Origin: Pyxicephalus adspersus
Taxonomy: Eukaryota > Chordata > Amphibia > Anura > Pyxicephalidae
Length of the DNA stretch: 64,000 nt
Reading direction: 5' to 3'
NCBI RefSeq assembly: GCF_032062135.1
Contig: NC_092862.1
Location: forward strand, 93,729,201 to 93,793,200
Shown: in pieces, positions 12,113 through 24,929 of the stretch
Layout: each line of letters starts with the position of its first letter
How positions within the stretch are numbered: position 1 is the first letter of the stretch
Program-made: the position numbers and the translations under genes
Notes under the pieces: generated by a model
Told to the model about the DNA's origin: nothing
Database searches by the model: none
The model's input: the letters and a program-made list of their open reading frames with translations, nothing else

Positions 12113-14154
12113 CCATCTCATTGTGTTGTTGTTACACCACAACATCAATCACCCCCAGCCAAAAAAAGTGATTTTTATCTCAGCACTCTTAGAATCAATT
12201 GTTTAGCAGCGTCCTTTGATACTTTATAACAAACTAGAGGTAAACAGAAAAAGCAGAAAACCCTTTGAGCTCCTGATCCAGGCAGAACTCACCATACAAC
12301 ATTATCTTATTGGGAATTGGTGACTGACAGTTCTTATTACATGTGAAGAAACTTAAGAGTAAGGTACGTGCTGGCCTGAACAAAACCTAAATAGACATTT
12401 ACGCACAATTTGCTACATAACCATCTGCTTATTAAGATCTCACAAATATTGGAAAAGGGAGAGTTCAGATTCAACTTTCGCTTAGTAATTTGTAGATCAT
12501 TGCTACGTTACCTGTGTACCATTGTTTACCATTTATCCATCTGCATCAATTTATAACTTTATTGGATATGAGAGAAGCCGTTGCTGCATGGATTGTTTAA
12601 AGCTGTTCACTTTATTATAGGAACATTCCTTCTGTGACAATCAATGCTTTAGAATATTTGTTTGCATAAATATTGACAGGAAATTATATTATTCCTAAAT
12701 GGTGCCACAATGCTATTACTTTTTTTTTTTGCTATTTTTAAGTCTTGTATATGGCACCCACCCCATATATTTCCCTCACAATGACTGCAACTTGCCAAGA
12801 CTTTGCTTCAGGTATCACCATATCTAAATAATCTACCCATGTAGACCACAAAAAAAAACAAAACTATGTTTTTATCACATGAAGGGAAAACAGTTACTAC
12901 AGGGATTCTTATCAAATCAGTTGCAGTTTAAGAAAAAAAAAAAAACTAATGTTGCCCAAGAATTGCTTTTTCTATTGCTAGCCTTTTAACCTTTTTGTTT
13001 GCTCCTAAACCTGAACTGTCATACCAGAACCCTTTATAAATATAAGATAAATATTTTGTTATTCAATAACAAAGGTAACATTTAGCCAGCAGCTGGCATG
13101 GAATTATCTAGTCTTACAAAACATAAGGGGTCAAATCTTATCGGAAAATTGCTTAGTTTGTAATTTTGTTGCCACAAATAACACATTATCACATTCTGAG
13201 TACAGGCCAGAAAAACTATGGACCTGTTACACCCATTAAAGAAAATTTAAAGCCAACTCCTTGTTCTGGACTAGAATCATTATGAATCACGGTCAGGTTT
13301 AATTGACTTTGACTGGCTAGATGTTGTTACCTTACCTCTTTTGCTTGATTACCATGGCTACCATGATAGAATGTAGGAGGAAAGCCAGATAAGATTTCAT
13401 TGTGAATGGTGGTCCTACCTGCTCCCCAGCTATCCAAAATTAACAAAGGTTTGGCTGGAGGGCCACAGTTAACAAAGGCCACTTTAAATTGAGCCAAAGT
13501 TTTATTGCAATAAAGGACAGGTGGTGTCTCTTCTGCAACAAAACATATGTACCTGCCTGATTGTTCCTTTTAACTACCAAAAATCCTGTGCTAAGATACA
13601 TCCCAGCTTCCCTGTGGCTGCCGGGACTGAATGAACTCCACAAGAATTTGCATAAAGTGTCCTTTTTAACTTATTCATCAGTTTTCACATTTATATAGCA
13701 TTATAACAGAGCTTTTCATGGAACAATGAAATATACCAATGTTCTTTACCCTAGACACCGCCTATTTAGCAGAAAGTGAATAAAATATAGCAGCAGGTTT
13801 GTTGGGTATGTGAAGTAAACCAGAGAATACAGAAAAGCTGTTGAAAGAATAACTTATGGAAATTGAAGTCAGACCTTACGGTGCGGTAAGGAAAGCAGGA
13901 AGGGATAAACAAGCCAATGACCAGGCAGAGATCAGTTTGCTTTTTCCCGCAATGTTGCACCTGGCTTTTACAGACAAGGCAGCATAGTACAAAGGAGTGC
14001 AGGGACTACAACAGGTCATGAGCAATCTTGGCTGCAAAAATCTAGCTTCTGTAGGGACCTTGGGTTAGTGAAAACAGAGCTTAACACTAATTTTAGAAGT
14101 TATTTCTATCAATTCTGCTTATTCCAATCCTATAGACTATCTGGAAGCATACAT

Positions 14155-14345
14155 AAAATCTGAATTTTCACTTTACATAAAAGGGTAGAACAACCCTTTA
14201 ATGTAAAGTAAAAATTCTGTTTTTTTAAGTGCAACACCTCCTTGGGTGCTCCTTCTGTGCATGTCCGTGTATCTGGGGCATGTGCAGAAGAAGCATTTTC
14301 GTGAAAAGGGTATAAAGGACAAAATGCAAATGCAAATTAGGAGTT
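14155..14345. repeat. Foldback/MITE fragment shared with 46327-46756
   Basis: Shares CACTTTACATAAAA, the inverted segment TTTAATGTAAAGTAAAAATT, and a following block with ATGTGCAGAAGAAGCATTTT. The larger, better bounded relative is at 46327-46756. Confidence 0.55.
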
Positions 14346-14822
14346 TCTCTCCTCTACTATAGTCTACTAGTATTCATGTAAAAATATGAAAGCCACATCA
14401 AAAAAAGTAAATACAGCAGTCAAGTTATGTGAAAAAGTTATACTAGCAGTATATTCTTCCCAAATCCAGAACCATACTCCTCCTTTACCAATAAAATGTA
14501 AAAAAATCAAACCTTACTACACGTGAAAATACAAGACTGCCAGGAAAGAAACCCCAGGATCTTGATTCATATGCAAACATTCACCCATTTTTACAGGGCA
14601 ATTTGTAAAATACAAGAAAGGTTTTTTTTTTTGGCCTCACATTTTCAAATAAAAACACTTTCAAAAGCCAAAAGGATTGGCAGCGCTCACACAAAGCCAG
14701 AACAACTGGTTTTACCAGTCTAATAAACATTATTGAAATACATGCACAAGCTAACATTAAACTAAATGGTTTTATCATGGTTCAGACTAAAATTTAAACA
14801 CAAACAAGAGCATGCTGTATAT

Positions 14823-14836
14823 GGGGGGGGGGGGGG
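14823..14836. repeat. poly-G run
   Basis: Fourteen consecutive G on the plus strand. Its length is likely polymorphic or subject to sequencing error. Confidence 0.9.
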
Positions 14837-15712
14837 ACAACTTTGAATGCTAAGACCCAAGACTGCACTAACTTAAAGGGGATATAATATATAAACCGTT
14901 TGGGTTATAGTTATGCACAAGAGCATGTGTAGAAATGCATAGCACAATTCTATTTACACATTTTGTCAAAAAACACAGAGAAGCTTTTTAAAGTGCATTG
15001 CCCAAACAGTGCTTACTGCTTGACAGCACCTTCAGTTACTTTCTGATTAATACACATGCTTATGTAAAGCCCATGCTGTCAAGGGGAACTCAATATCTGG
15101 TCAAATGAAGTTTAAGCCCCAGCTCCTATTAATCCAATGTCAAACGCCTTCTAATTCACAATAAAACGCTGGTAATTTACAAAACTATAGTAAGTGTGGC
15201 GTTAAGATCAGGTTTCTGACCCAGGCAGGCTCTAGTTCTAGATAAATTATTCATAAGACCGTCAGGCCGATCTAGAAGCCCTAAAAAATGCAACCATCTC
15301 AGCAGTTACAATTGTGTGACAAGCTTGCTAACACACACAAGTTAGAAATTCTCTATGGAAGAGCTTCCAACCAAACTCAAGAAATCCAGAACCTGTAAGA
15401 TATGTAACACTTTAATGTATAAAATTTGGAGCATCATTCTGTCACTACCAACTCATTTATGGCTGTTCCGGGAATCTTTGTTGAGAATTTCCAAACAAGT
15501 AGCAACATTTAGCATCATAACATTTAACGCACATGGAAATAGACTTCATAGCGGGTATATACAGGACAAAGTATACTTTGTATTTCATAGGTTCATAGGT
15601 TTTAAAACTGAATTTATTTAAATAGAACCTCTGACACAGTTCAACCTTTGAAATACAAATAAGTAAAATGTGCTACCTGCCAAAACATTATAGTCAATGT
15701 TGCAATTCACGA

Positions 15713-15728
15713 CCCCCCCCCCCCCCCC
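15713..15728. repeat. poly-C run
   Basis: Sixteen consecutive C on the plus strand. Nothing coding is attached to it. Confidence 0.9.
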
Positions 15729-17453
15729 AATTTATTATACAGCCATAGGTGTCCCTAGTGTTCCATCCGCTGTGTCTGTCCATCATTTTTTTTTGTGGCT
15801 TAATCAGTTGAAATATTTATGTCCAACATCCCTGAATGCCCCGTACCTAGGCCCCCACACAAACATCACAATGCATTCTCTGTAGTAGGCGTCAAGGCAA
15901 TGTTTTACTGTACAGCAGTTCAAGCGGAATTTAAAAAGAAAAACAAAGATGTCCAGAATGATTTGGTATAATAGCCTTCTTGTTTAGCTATCACCATGAG
16001 TCTTTGATTCGAGCCAACTAGCCCACAGAGACCTAAAGCACATGAAACATCAGTGACCAACAGGAAGTGATCAAGGAGAAAACCACTTGTAACAGCATCA
16101 TAGAGTTTATTAACCTTCTTATATCCAGACACAACTTTAAAACAACCTTTCAGATCCTCCAAAGCAGTCAAGCACTAAATGAAATGACATTATGTGAACA
16201 GACTGTTTCTTACAAGATTGTTTCATAGGGCAAGATTAGTCTGGGTAAAATCCTTTACACTAAGCAGGTTTCTTTGCAGCCGACTGATCAAAGGCTTGGA
16301 CATGATAATGAAAAGCATGTGCTCAACCAGCATCAATTGATCAGGTACATCCCCAAATGAACCATCCAACTATGTTACATGTTATCAATGACAGCTTTGA
16401 CGGTGTTTGGAAAAGGATGACAGCTTGTTTATTTTCCATTGGACAGACAGACCTGTGCTTTCTGCCTCAGCACTCCATAATTTTACAGTCTTTGTAATGG
16501 TTCACAGACTAATCCTCTCACATATTTCAAATACCAACATTTCCTGCCCACAACTAATAAATACAGCGGAAATAGTCTAAAAAGATCACCTCCAAAAACC
16601 AACAACGATGACCAACACTGCTATTAGTAATTAAATATTCCAAAAGGAAAATGGACAGCAAACAGTTAGAATGAGACAAAACAGTAAAGTAGACATCTAA
16701 AATGATAAACATGTGAAAACCATCTCCTCCTCAAGCCATCATAACATTGGGCATAATGGGATACCAATATATTTAGGCCAATATCGGAAAGGACAAAACA
16801 AATAGGATACTTAGAGGTGTTTTCCTGATATAACAGGGGTCTTTTTTAATATTTTTTTATATTATCTGTGAAAATAAATTAGAGAACACAATGCTGATCA
16901 CGAGGCCTGAAGAAATGAAAGTGAGCAGTCACCTGGCTCATTTCCCAAGATCAGATAAGCCACAAGTATGGTCATTCAAGGTGAGGGCAACCAAAGTGTC
17001 AGAACTACATACACACACACGTTCTATTACAGCTGCAATATCCTATCAGCCTTCTATCAGCTACCAAACCCCAAGGATAGAATAAAACAAAGTTCATTGA
17101 ATTGATAAAATTGATTTTTGTTCATTGATTTTCTCGGGTATGATAGTTTCTCATCAGCCAAATTGTTGCTATGGTTAAAAAAGTGAACCTAACAAAATGC
17201 TTGAGCGGCTTGTAAAATTAGATCTAACCGGTCAATGAAAAGAAAAGAAAAACAATCATAGCTTTGGCAGTAAACAGGAAATAAGGAAGACTATAATCTT
17301 CACTATAGAAGACATGTCATTATCCCCATGAGTAGCTCTAACTCCCTCGGCAAAAAATCCCAGACTTTCCTAGACTTGCTGGGTAACGAACCAACCACAT
17401 ATTTTAAGTATATCACATCACTGACTCTTCATTCTAGCAAGTTGTGAATTCCT

Positions 17454-17881
17454 TAAGGTGCGTACACACTTCCAATTTTTATCGTTCCAATCGAACGACG
17501 AACGATCGATTGGGCAAAAAATCGTTCGTAAAAAAGTAACCAACGACGCCAACAAACGAGGAAAGTCGCTGGAAACGAACGACCGGACCGACGGATCGGA
17601 TTGGACGACGATCGTTGAACATCGTTCGTGTGTACGGTCGTTCGTTGATCGTCCATGTTCAGAGCATGCGTGATGAACGAACGTCCGTTCACTTTCCTGT
17701 CGTGCACATAGTTCCTCTATCGCTTAAACGATCGTATCTATTGTGTGTACAATATCTACGAACGATCGTGTCGTTACTCTATGTGCAGGATCGGTGCTAT
17801 ACGATCGTTCATATATATCGTGCATGAACGTTCGTCGTTCGTTTTCCAACGATAATAATTGGAAGTGTGTATGTAGCTTTA
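17454..17881. mobile_element. Palindromic MITE rich in CGATCGTT/GAACGA words
   Basis: Ends AAGGTGCGTACACACTTCCA and, reverse complemented, AAGCTACATACACACTTCCA, flanked by TA or TTA-like sequence. It is the same end family as 7454-7772, but the interior is packed with self-complementary words (CGAACGA, CGATCGTTC, TCGTTCG). The overlapping frames on both strands are products of this repetition. It has no transposase. Confidence 0.75.
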
Positions 17882-19039
17882 GTTGATGCAACCCTGAAAA
17901 GATATAGAAGTCATCACAAAAAAACTCACTTTTAAGAAGACCTAAAGCCTCCATAACCTTAGGGGTATTAATGTAATCAATTTCTCTTTCCTGTCCATGT
18001 GACACCAGAACAGTTGGAAAAATTACTGTAACCAGGATAGAGAGGCACAGACATTAGGAAACAAAATGGGGCCATTTCTTTCCTACTATATTTTACCTTT
18101 GACTGATTCAACGACAACCGGTCAAAGGACCTTTGCTTAGGCTAGAAGTAACCACTCAGGGCAGTGTTCTTTATGTTCCTCTATTATTTACCTCATTTAT
18201 TCTAAACTTTTGTCTTACATCTTGATGCAGAACCACATTCCCATAAGCAGGTTTGTGGCACTAGCTAATTCTGTGCTTTTTGACGGTTTGCTTCAAATTT
18301 AAAGATATCTAAATAGATTTGTTTATATATTTTAACTTGCTGATTGTTTATTTCACAACATTTAATTAATATTTTTTGTAAGGTCTGTAGTGTATTATAA
18401 ACTGTCCCGACACCTCTCAAGAACATCCTACACACAAATACAGGCGGTGACTGTTATTTTAATATGTATTACCAATCCCAGTGATGGTAAATAAGGTCAG
18501 CAGAAAATGAATCAGCTGCTCATTTTGTCACGGCCATGTAATATTTACCACCAACATTTAGCATGTAATAAACTTAACAGTCATAAAGCTGAGGAATGTA
18601 GTCTGCCAGTGAGATCGGGAATATGCTGTTAGCCCTTCTGGAAACCAAGCTAACCAATAAAATTTGATTCAAATGCCTCCATTTTCTGAACTCCAAAAAA
18701 AAAAAAAATCACACTTTAAAGGAAAAAACACTGACCCTAATAGGAGGGTGCAACCCTGTGCCTACGGCCTCAAAGCTTCATATGTGCAATGGGAAATCTC
18801 AGGCCCTGCCACATTAGTGGTATTGCTTATTTTTCTCCTTGCTGTGGAGTCTGATATAAAGAAGACCCACCTCTCTATCAAGGTCTCCATCTCCATATAA
18901 ACTAGCCCCCTTTCCTTTTTGCTTCCATGCATCTACTAAGGGTCAGCTTAAAAAGTAAATCCAAGTTTTGTTTGTGCCATTCTTAAAACATTACAAAAGC
19001 AAGAACGTTCACATCTGTGTTTGACAAGAACACTCTAGA

Positions 19040-19195
19040 ACAAACTTTATCAACCTTCTTACCCCCATATGTATCATTTATGGTCACTGGTGTTATCCCC
19101 AGAACTATGCAGGTATCAACAAACACGAGGTCAATTCAAGAGATCCCTAGTTACCTCTGAAGGAACCCTGAGTGAGAATAGCTGCTCTAGAAAGT
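19040..19195. repeat. hAT-like nonautonomous fragment
   Basis: CCCTAGTTACCTCTGAAGGA and ACCCTGAGTGAGAATAG parallel the right end of the element at 39921-40137 (CCCTAGCAACCTCTGGAGAA, ACCCTGGTTGAGAA). The left end is lost. Confidence 0.5.
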
Positions 19196-20342
19196 GTGCA
19201 GCACAAAACATACAAATTGATTTAAGTGGACGGAAAAGAAATAATATTGCCCAAACACCAACTAATTAAAATCCTGGGATTTTCCAATTACACTTGATAA
19301 ATGTCAGATACAATCTGTTCAATTGCTATCAGCAGAACAGATATCCTTCTGTTAATTTTATTAACATGATGAACTATCAAGCAGAAATCTTCTCACTTAG
19401 AAAAGCTCTTGTAAACCACATAGAAAATGTTATTTCCTTCAACCTCACTGTAAGTTGCATTCTTAATGCACTTAACTAACCTTTTTTCATTGTGATCAAT
19501 TGGGAAGCACAAACATGACTCCACATACAAAGTTAAGTAAAAAAGATTAGCAGTTTATTAACACTGTGACCTGATCACAAGATTCTAAATAGCACAGCTT
19601 TTACAACTTCACAATACCAGTGTTAAAGTCATTAGCAAAGGCAGAAAAAACCCCACCATTTCACGCACTGAGTTTATATCAGAACACACTCATTTCCTGC
19701 ACCCAACTAAAAAACATTTAGGAGGAATCTTACATTACATTACTGCATCATCAATTTAGTTTCTCTGAGAAATGAGGAACTTCTGCATTAGTCACACAGG
19801 AAACAGAACAAATGGTAACATTTCAGGAAGACCAATTGCACAAATGCTCAATTTTACAGAAGTCCATCAAGAAAACCATTTCCACCATGTTTATTTTCAG
19901 TATTCAAATCCAGGGAACAGCTTAGTGTACATTTATAAACGTTATAAGCAAATCGTGAAACAGCAGGTTTGCGTGAACAAAACTATTCTCTAACAGTAGG
20001 TCTGGTATTCTAAGCCGGTGCTACTAAGACAAGAGCAGCATTGGCAGTCATAATCAATGTGCAGCGTGTTCAGCATGAGTCCCAATGACTGTTCTTGGCA
20101 GAGCTGAATGCATCAGATCATTTGTTTTTGAAACTACAAATCAAAGCTGCCCTGAAAAAGCGGTGTCTATCAATGGGGCAAAAACTAAACCGCCATGCTA
20201 CAACAAAGCACAGAGTCCAACCATAGGTATGGGAAAAACTGCTGAATATAAATGCAATACTAAGACAAACACAGATGTGGAATTTAGTAATATAGACTGC
20301 AATGTTCTGAATAAGCTCTAAAGGCAAACCAGGGGTCCTCAC

Positions 20343-20524
20343 CTGCCCAGCTCGTGTCCTGGGGCCATAGTGTAACGAGATGTAAACGGCTGGCTCTGGA
20401 TGGGGGTAATAGGCTCTCCAAGCAGGCCTGGCCTGTCATGACTTCTCTTCTCTTGTTGTCTCCTTGCAGTCCGCGGTGTGCTACAGCAATTATCCATCAT
20501 GCCAAAATTTTCTTCTGGAATCAT
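20343..20524 (-). CDS. STK17A: STK17A coding exon 1: start codon and N-terminus
   Basis: The ATG at 20522-20524 opens 60 codons plus two bases of Arg, ending PGHELG(R), which joins GKFAVV of the next exon to give the glycine loop ELGRGKFAVV. The donor is GGCAG|GTGAGG. An in-frame TAG lies about 15-20 bases upstream, so this is the first possible Met. MIP at the start and PG-ELGR at the end are as in STK17A. The middle (TARRQQEKRSHDRP) is variable in the family. A pyrimidine-rich AAG acceptor at about 20548 suggests that this exon is spliced to a noncoding first exon in the CpG region about 1.2 kb upstream. Confidence 0.88.
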
Positions 20525-20789
20525 CCCGATGACAACCTATCATATACCTTCATGAGAAAAATACAAAGGTGTCACAAAGATATCTCTACCATCCAACTAC
20601 ACAGAAGAAACAAATAAAAATCCTTTAAAGTATCTGTAATTCCACAGTTTAGGAGGGTTATACCCCGGTCAGGTTTTTATTGTTGTTTCCACCTTTCTTT
20701 TTCAGGTAACTTGTCACTAGAGCTAAAAGTGACAACATTCTATGGCATGGTAAACACAAGCAAATCCACTGACAAAGTTTAGCTTGAAA

Positions 20790-20922
20790 TATTATTATAC
20801 AGTATTAATATAGCGACAACATATTATGCAGCGCTGTACAATAAATAGAGGTTGCAAATGACAGACAGAGACACAGGAGGAGGAGAGGACTCTGCCCAGA
20901 AGAGCTTACAATCTAAGAGACT
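20790..20922 (-). repeat. SINE-like tail, inverted copy
   Basis: In reverse complement it reads AGATTGTAAGCTCTTCTGGG ... TACAGCGCTGCATAATATG, matching 7786-7905 but more complete at the tail (ATATTAATACTG). Confidence 0.7.
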
Positions 20923-21479
20923 AATCAATTTTCTATTTCTAATTGATTAGGTCTGAAGTACCAAAAACAAGCCGTGTACAAAATTCTGCCCTGTCCAACA
21001 TTTTTCTCAGATCTCATTTATTAGATTTCTGATTGTCTTTTATCTGATTGTAAAAGCAACATGCATTTTATTCAATATTTAACATATCTGATCACAAACC
21101 CAAAAATCTGTCAGCTGATTTCCCTTCTGACTTTCCATCATGTGAAAAATCAAAAAGTTTGTATAAAATCCAAAGGGGGATTTCCTTTATATAGGACAGA
21201 AAGTCAAGAGAAATGACCCCAAAATAATGCAGGTTTCATAAAAAAAAGACAATGCCTTTAACCCTTTTCTAGTCCACCTAAAGCATTACGATTCTGGCAG
21301 TGGATATCCAGTCCCCCTTTACCTGCACAGACATTGGCATGCCTGCTTGGATCACCTGGGCTCCAACCTAGCAAGCTTTACACAGGGAAGAGGGGCTTCA
21401 TGTGTGGCCATGTGACCTGAACCTTCAAATCTCATTGGACGCAGCAGAAATGCTGTCACTTGTCATAAAATAAGCATCT

Positions 21480-21990
21480 TCATCCCTGTGCGGCGGCTTC
21501 ATGATTTCTCCCTGCAACTACAACCCCCTGCCGGTCCCCAGCTGGCCCCACATATCTCACATACACCCCAATTATCAGCCTGACCAATGCCACACACTGG
21601 CTGCCAACAGTGTTTTTTAAAACGTATGACCTCAGAATTGTGAGGGGACATAACAGGACACGCTTCGGTAAGGAGCTGCCGCCAACAAGGTTACACTCCG
21701 GAGAGTAAAGAGCCGGAATACAATAATCCGTACATACCACGTCCAGCACACCGAGCCGGAGACACAGCACAGATCCAACGGCTGAGACACTGCCCGCACC
21801 ACAGACAAGCCGATACTCCGCACCCAGCCCACTCTATGACACGCCCACAATGCACTTCAAACACCGCCCACTAAAAGCTTTTCGACTGGGCGGGCAAGCG
21901 GGAGGGGGCGGTGCTCGCCGTGTCAATCAAAAAGGCGACCCACGGGTCCACAAGGGGGCGCTGGACTAGACGTGGCGCTGAGTCGCGGCA
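21480..21990 (-). promoter_or_regulatory. STK17A: CpG-rich promoter region of STK17A
   Basis: The only CpG-dense stretch of the window. It contains GC boxes GGGCGGG (21888-21894) and GGGGGCGG (21904-21911), plus CCGCCCAC and CGCCCAC on the opposite strand near 21843-21869. No TATA box is evident, as is usual for such promoters. It lies about 1 kb upstream of the first coding exon. A possible noncoding-exon donor on the minus strand is GTG|GTATGT (exon end about 21738). The exact start site cannot be read from sequence. Confidence 0.65.
21948..21962 (+). promoter_or_regulatory. CTCF core motif
   Basis: CCACAAGGGGGCGCT matches the well-known vertebrate CTCF core (CCASNAGRKGGCRCT-like) at every fixed position. 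It lies at the upstream edge of the CpG region. Binding is inferred, not shown. Confidence 0.6.
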
Positions 21991-24126
21991 GGTGAAATAG
22001 GCATTCCATGGAGTATATGTCAGGTGAGGTCATAGCAATTATTCACAGCAATATTATACATTTATATAGCGCTAATATTCCTCAGGAGCCTGAAGAATAA
22101 TCATTTTAGCGTTCAGGTTTAATCATGTCAGTGTATTTTTATTAAAGCTGAACTCTGCACAAAATTATATTTTTTCATTGCAGTGAGTTCAGCTCCTAAC
22201 CATTCTACACCTACTGCCATTATCTTACCACTTCACTAGACCGCTAGAATCCCACAGCACCTCCGGTCAGACCGCTATCCCCGTCATAGGCCTACACTGT
22301 ACAAGAGACCCCGCCCACAATCCGGGGCATGCGGCACAGAGGTCCTCCTCTGAGGAAAGAGGGGCGAGGTAATTTTGTTTCAGCCTCAGCCAGTGGGAAG
22401 GGGATCCCAAGGAGGGAGAAATATATATGCCAAACCTCAATAAAACTGCTTTTTTCCCAATACAAGTCATAGGAAATAAAGAAACATCTGAAAGCAGGTT
22501 GCTGCAGCTTAGAGGGAGGTCATGTGCAGGTCATGAACCATGAGTGGGTTTAGAAATGTCTCAGGCTAATCTAAAATGTATGGCATACCCATCTGAAAGC
22601 ATTCTTCGTTTGCCCATAGATATGGGGGACTTGAGGATATTTCAGATCTGGTATATTTCAGTGGTTTACCACATGGCCGCAGCACCCTAACCACTCCTAT
22701 TCTAGAAAAAATGTTTGCACATTGTTGCATTTGTGTTTCAGGAGATAAAATGCAACCCCACTGTTGGAGATATGTTGCATCTGGCCGCACAGTTGCGCCT
22801 CCTCTGGAGGAGGGAAATAATATTCCCATCTCTAACTAGCATGAAATAGTGCAGTTTTCTATCCAGTCCGTAGATGGAGCTCTAGTCTCCTTTTCACCTT
22901 TTTAGCTATCTCAGCTGTGCTCAGAAAATCCTAAAATATGTAAAGCAGAAATAAGTAATCACAACAGTTACTTAGCCCTTATCTGAAGCCTCCGTGCAAA
23001 GATATATCAAGTATGCTTTATAGTTTTGGCTGTCTTTTTAGCCAAGCCATAATACTTTGGGGATCCTTTGTTGGGGTATTTAATGTTCAAACAAATATTG
23101 GATATATACATTACAAATGCAATATTAATGATGTCACAAGACATTAGGCAATCCAGTTGATTGAGGATTTGTGACCACATACATCTGCCCAATCTATTAA
23201 CGTTTTTTTTTGGATTTTTAAATATTAGGCTATTGGTTTTATTACATAAAACAATACACATTTTTTATATAAGGTTAGATTTCCAATTATTATAAACACC
23301 ACCTATTCTATCCAAAAACAAATTCACTGAGCTTCCTGTGACTTCAGGATGAAATTGATTTGAAATCTTCGGCACATTTTTAGTCACTCAGTTATTTAGC
23401 CTTCCTGACTTAAAGCGTCCCCGATGTCTGGATTCGTTTTGTAACCCCATTCAATTTTTCACTGTCAGCTGCTAATTTACAATTAACTTTAAATGAGTAT
23501 CCACTGTGACTGCAGTTAGCCTCCAACTATATATCATATTTATCCCAATAACACTTAGTATTTATGATCATTTTACCCTAAATACATTTAACTTTTTATT
23601 AGATTTTTTGTTTTGTTTTACATTTATTTGCTAATAATAATAATGCAATATAGGTGAGTTGTGTTGACTTTCCCTTACCAACACAATGCTTACTTTTTGC
23701 ATCCCTTGCACCAATTGGTATTTGCACAGGCGACAGCAGCTATGCTCAGTCATTGATTTCTGTAATAAACCAGACTGTGGTTGATTGCTTAAAGAAGTAG
23801 TAAAGTCAGCTATACCACCTACCCTCCAGCAATGCAACATCCACAAACTTGTCCTATTTCAGCAGTAAATTGGTTGCCAGAGCTGTCTGCTAGGTCCAAG
23901 GCCGACTTCCCACACTGAGCAGATTTCAGCCCTGAATACATTGACGTCAAAAAGAATCAGCTGGCACTAGAAGTAAGCATACACAGTGTTTATTTACCAA
24001 GATAGTACGTGTCTTCTGCAATAAGAACCCTTTCTGGTAAGAAATTTATTTCCTCTTTAAAGTATGCTGCAGAGAAAAATGAAAATGTATCCCTGAGATG
24101 CATACAGGGATAACCACCTACCTGTT

Positions 24127-24345
24127 AAGAACATTGGGCCTGGTTTGTTAAAGCTTTCCAAGGCTGGAGAGAATACGCTTTCATCAGTAAACCTGGGTGA
24201 TCCAGCAAACTTGAAATGGATCTGGTCCAGGATTAAAAACATTTGCTAACAAATAGCAAATGCCTTTTAAGAAATCCATTCCAGGTTTGCTGGATCACCC
24301 AGGTTCACTGATGAAACTGTAATCGCAACCAGCCATGGAGAGCTT
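24127..24345. repeat. Foldback family A, copy 2 (best preserved)
   Basis: The left arm has TAAAGCTTTCCAAGGCTGGA and GGGTGATCCAGCAAAC. The right arm is its inverse, with TTTGCTGGATCACCCAGGTT ... CCATGGAGAGCTTTTTT. The loop carries ACATTTGCTAACAAATAGCA. No TIR-flanking duplication could be fixed. Confidence 0.75.
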
Positions 24346-24929
24346 TTTTCATGCCAGTATAGTTATACATCACCATCCTACCCTTCCCCTTTTTGTCTGT
24401 AATCTGGTTCAACTGGAACATGTCTGCTTGGAATGCTAGAACATCTTTTTTTCTGCCTCCTTCATATAGAAAACCAAATGCAAATCACCAGTATTAGTTT
24501 ATCACAGTCATTATTCAAATTGAAATCGGCATTGGAAACCTGGAATCTGAATGGTGGTTGGTGATACAAGGAATAGAGAAAGATAAAGTTACACAGCACA
24601 GGCTCCAGGAAGCTCATTGCTACTCAGAGCTGGGTGAGCTGAACTCAGAGTAAGGTGAACTGAGTGAACTTTCTGTGTACAGTTGCAGTGTTTCCCGTGT
24701 AGTGTTAGCAGATAGACAATCTCTTTAGCTTGTAAAAAAAATGTGAAACTTTGTAAGTCTCTCTTGTGGTTACCTCCCAATTTCGCACTTTTATGCTATT
24801 ATACACAGTATGTTACATTATTCTGTGTATTATGTAAATTTATTGTAAGTAATATGCAACTTTCTCTATAAAAAAAAAAAGTTACTAAAAAAAGCTATTA
24901 AAAAAGTGAAGGAGTTCACTGTAAATATT

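Larger units (their letters stand above)
10066..20342 (-). other. STK17A intron between coding exons 1 and 2
   Basis: Intronic, about 10 kb. It contains a CR1 3' fragment (10440-10663), foldback family A (11930-12112), an AAAGTG-type MITE fragment (14155-14345), homopolymer runs at 14823-14836 (G) and 15713-15728 (C), and a second palindromic MITE (17454-17881). The remaining kilobases show no recognisable exon or RNA gene. Confidence 0.8.
156..21850 (-). other. STK17A: STK17A (DRAK1) gene, 5' part; 3' end off the window
   Basis: Serine/threonine kinase of the DAPK family, known as a nuclear/cytoplasmic apoptosis- and stress-linked kinase. Four minus-strand coding exons with consensus splice sites and matching phases join into about 222 residues: a poorly conserved N-terminus of about 60 residues, a glycine loop (GRGKFAVV), the VAIK-type lysine (YAAKIM), a basic insert [12 protein letters not shown] typical of STK17/DAPK, the catalytic loop in the family-typical HLDLKPQN form (Leu in place of the Arg of HRD), DFG, and activation-segment end GTPEYV. 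Family length is about 414 aa, so about half is present; the C-lobe exons must lie left of base 1. Residues at A-versus-B positions ([37 protein letters not shown]) are as I remember STK17A, not STK17B. The gene lies downstream of HECW2 on the same strand. The 5' limit given is only the centre of the CpG region; the transcription start is not determined. Confidence 0.88.

Noticed and set aside
17453..18005. Several overlapping frames on both strands
   Set aside because: They are generated by the CGATCGTT/GAACGA repetition of the MITE at 17454-17881.
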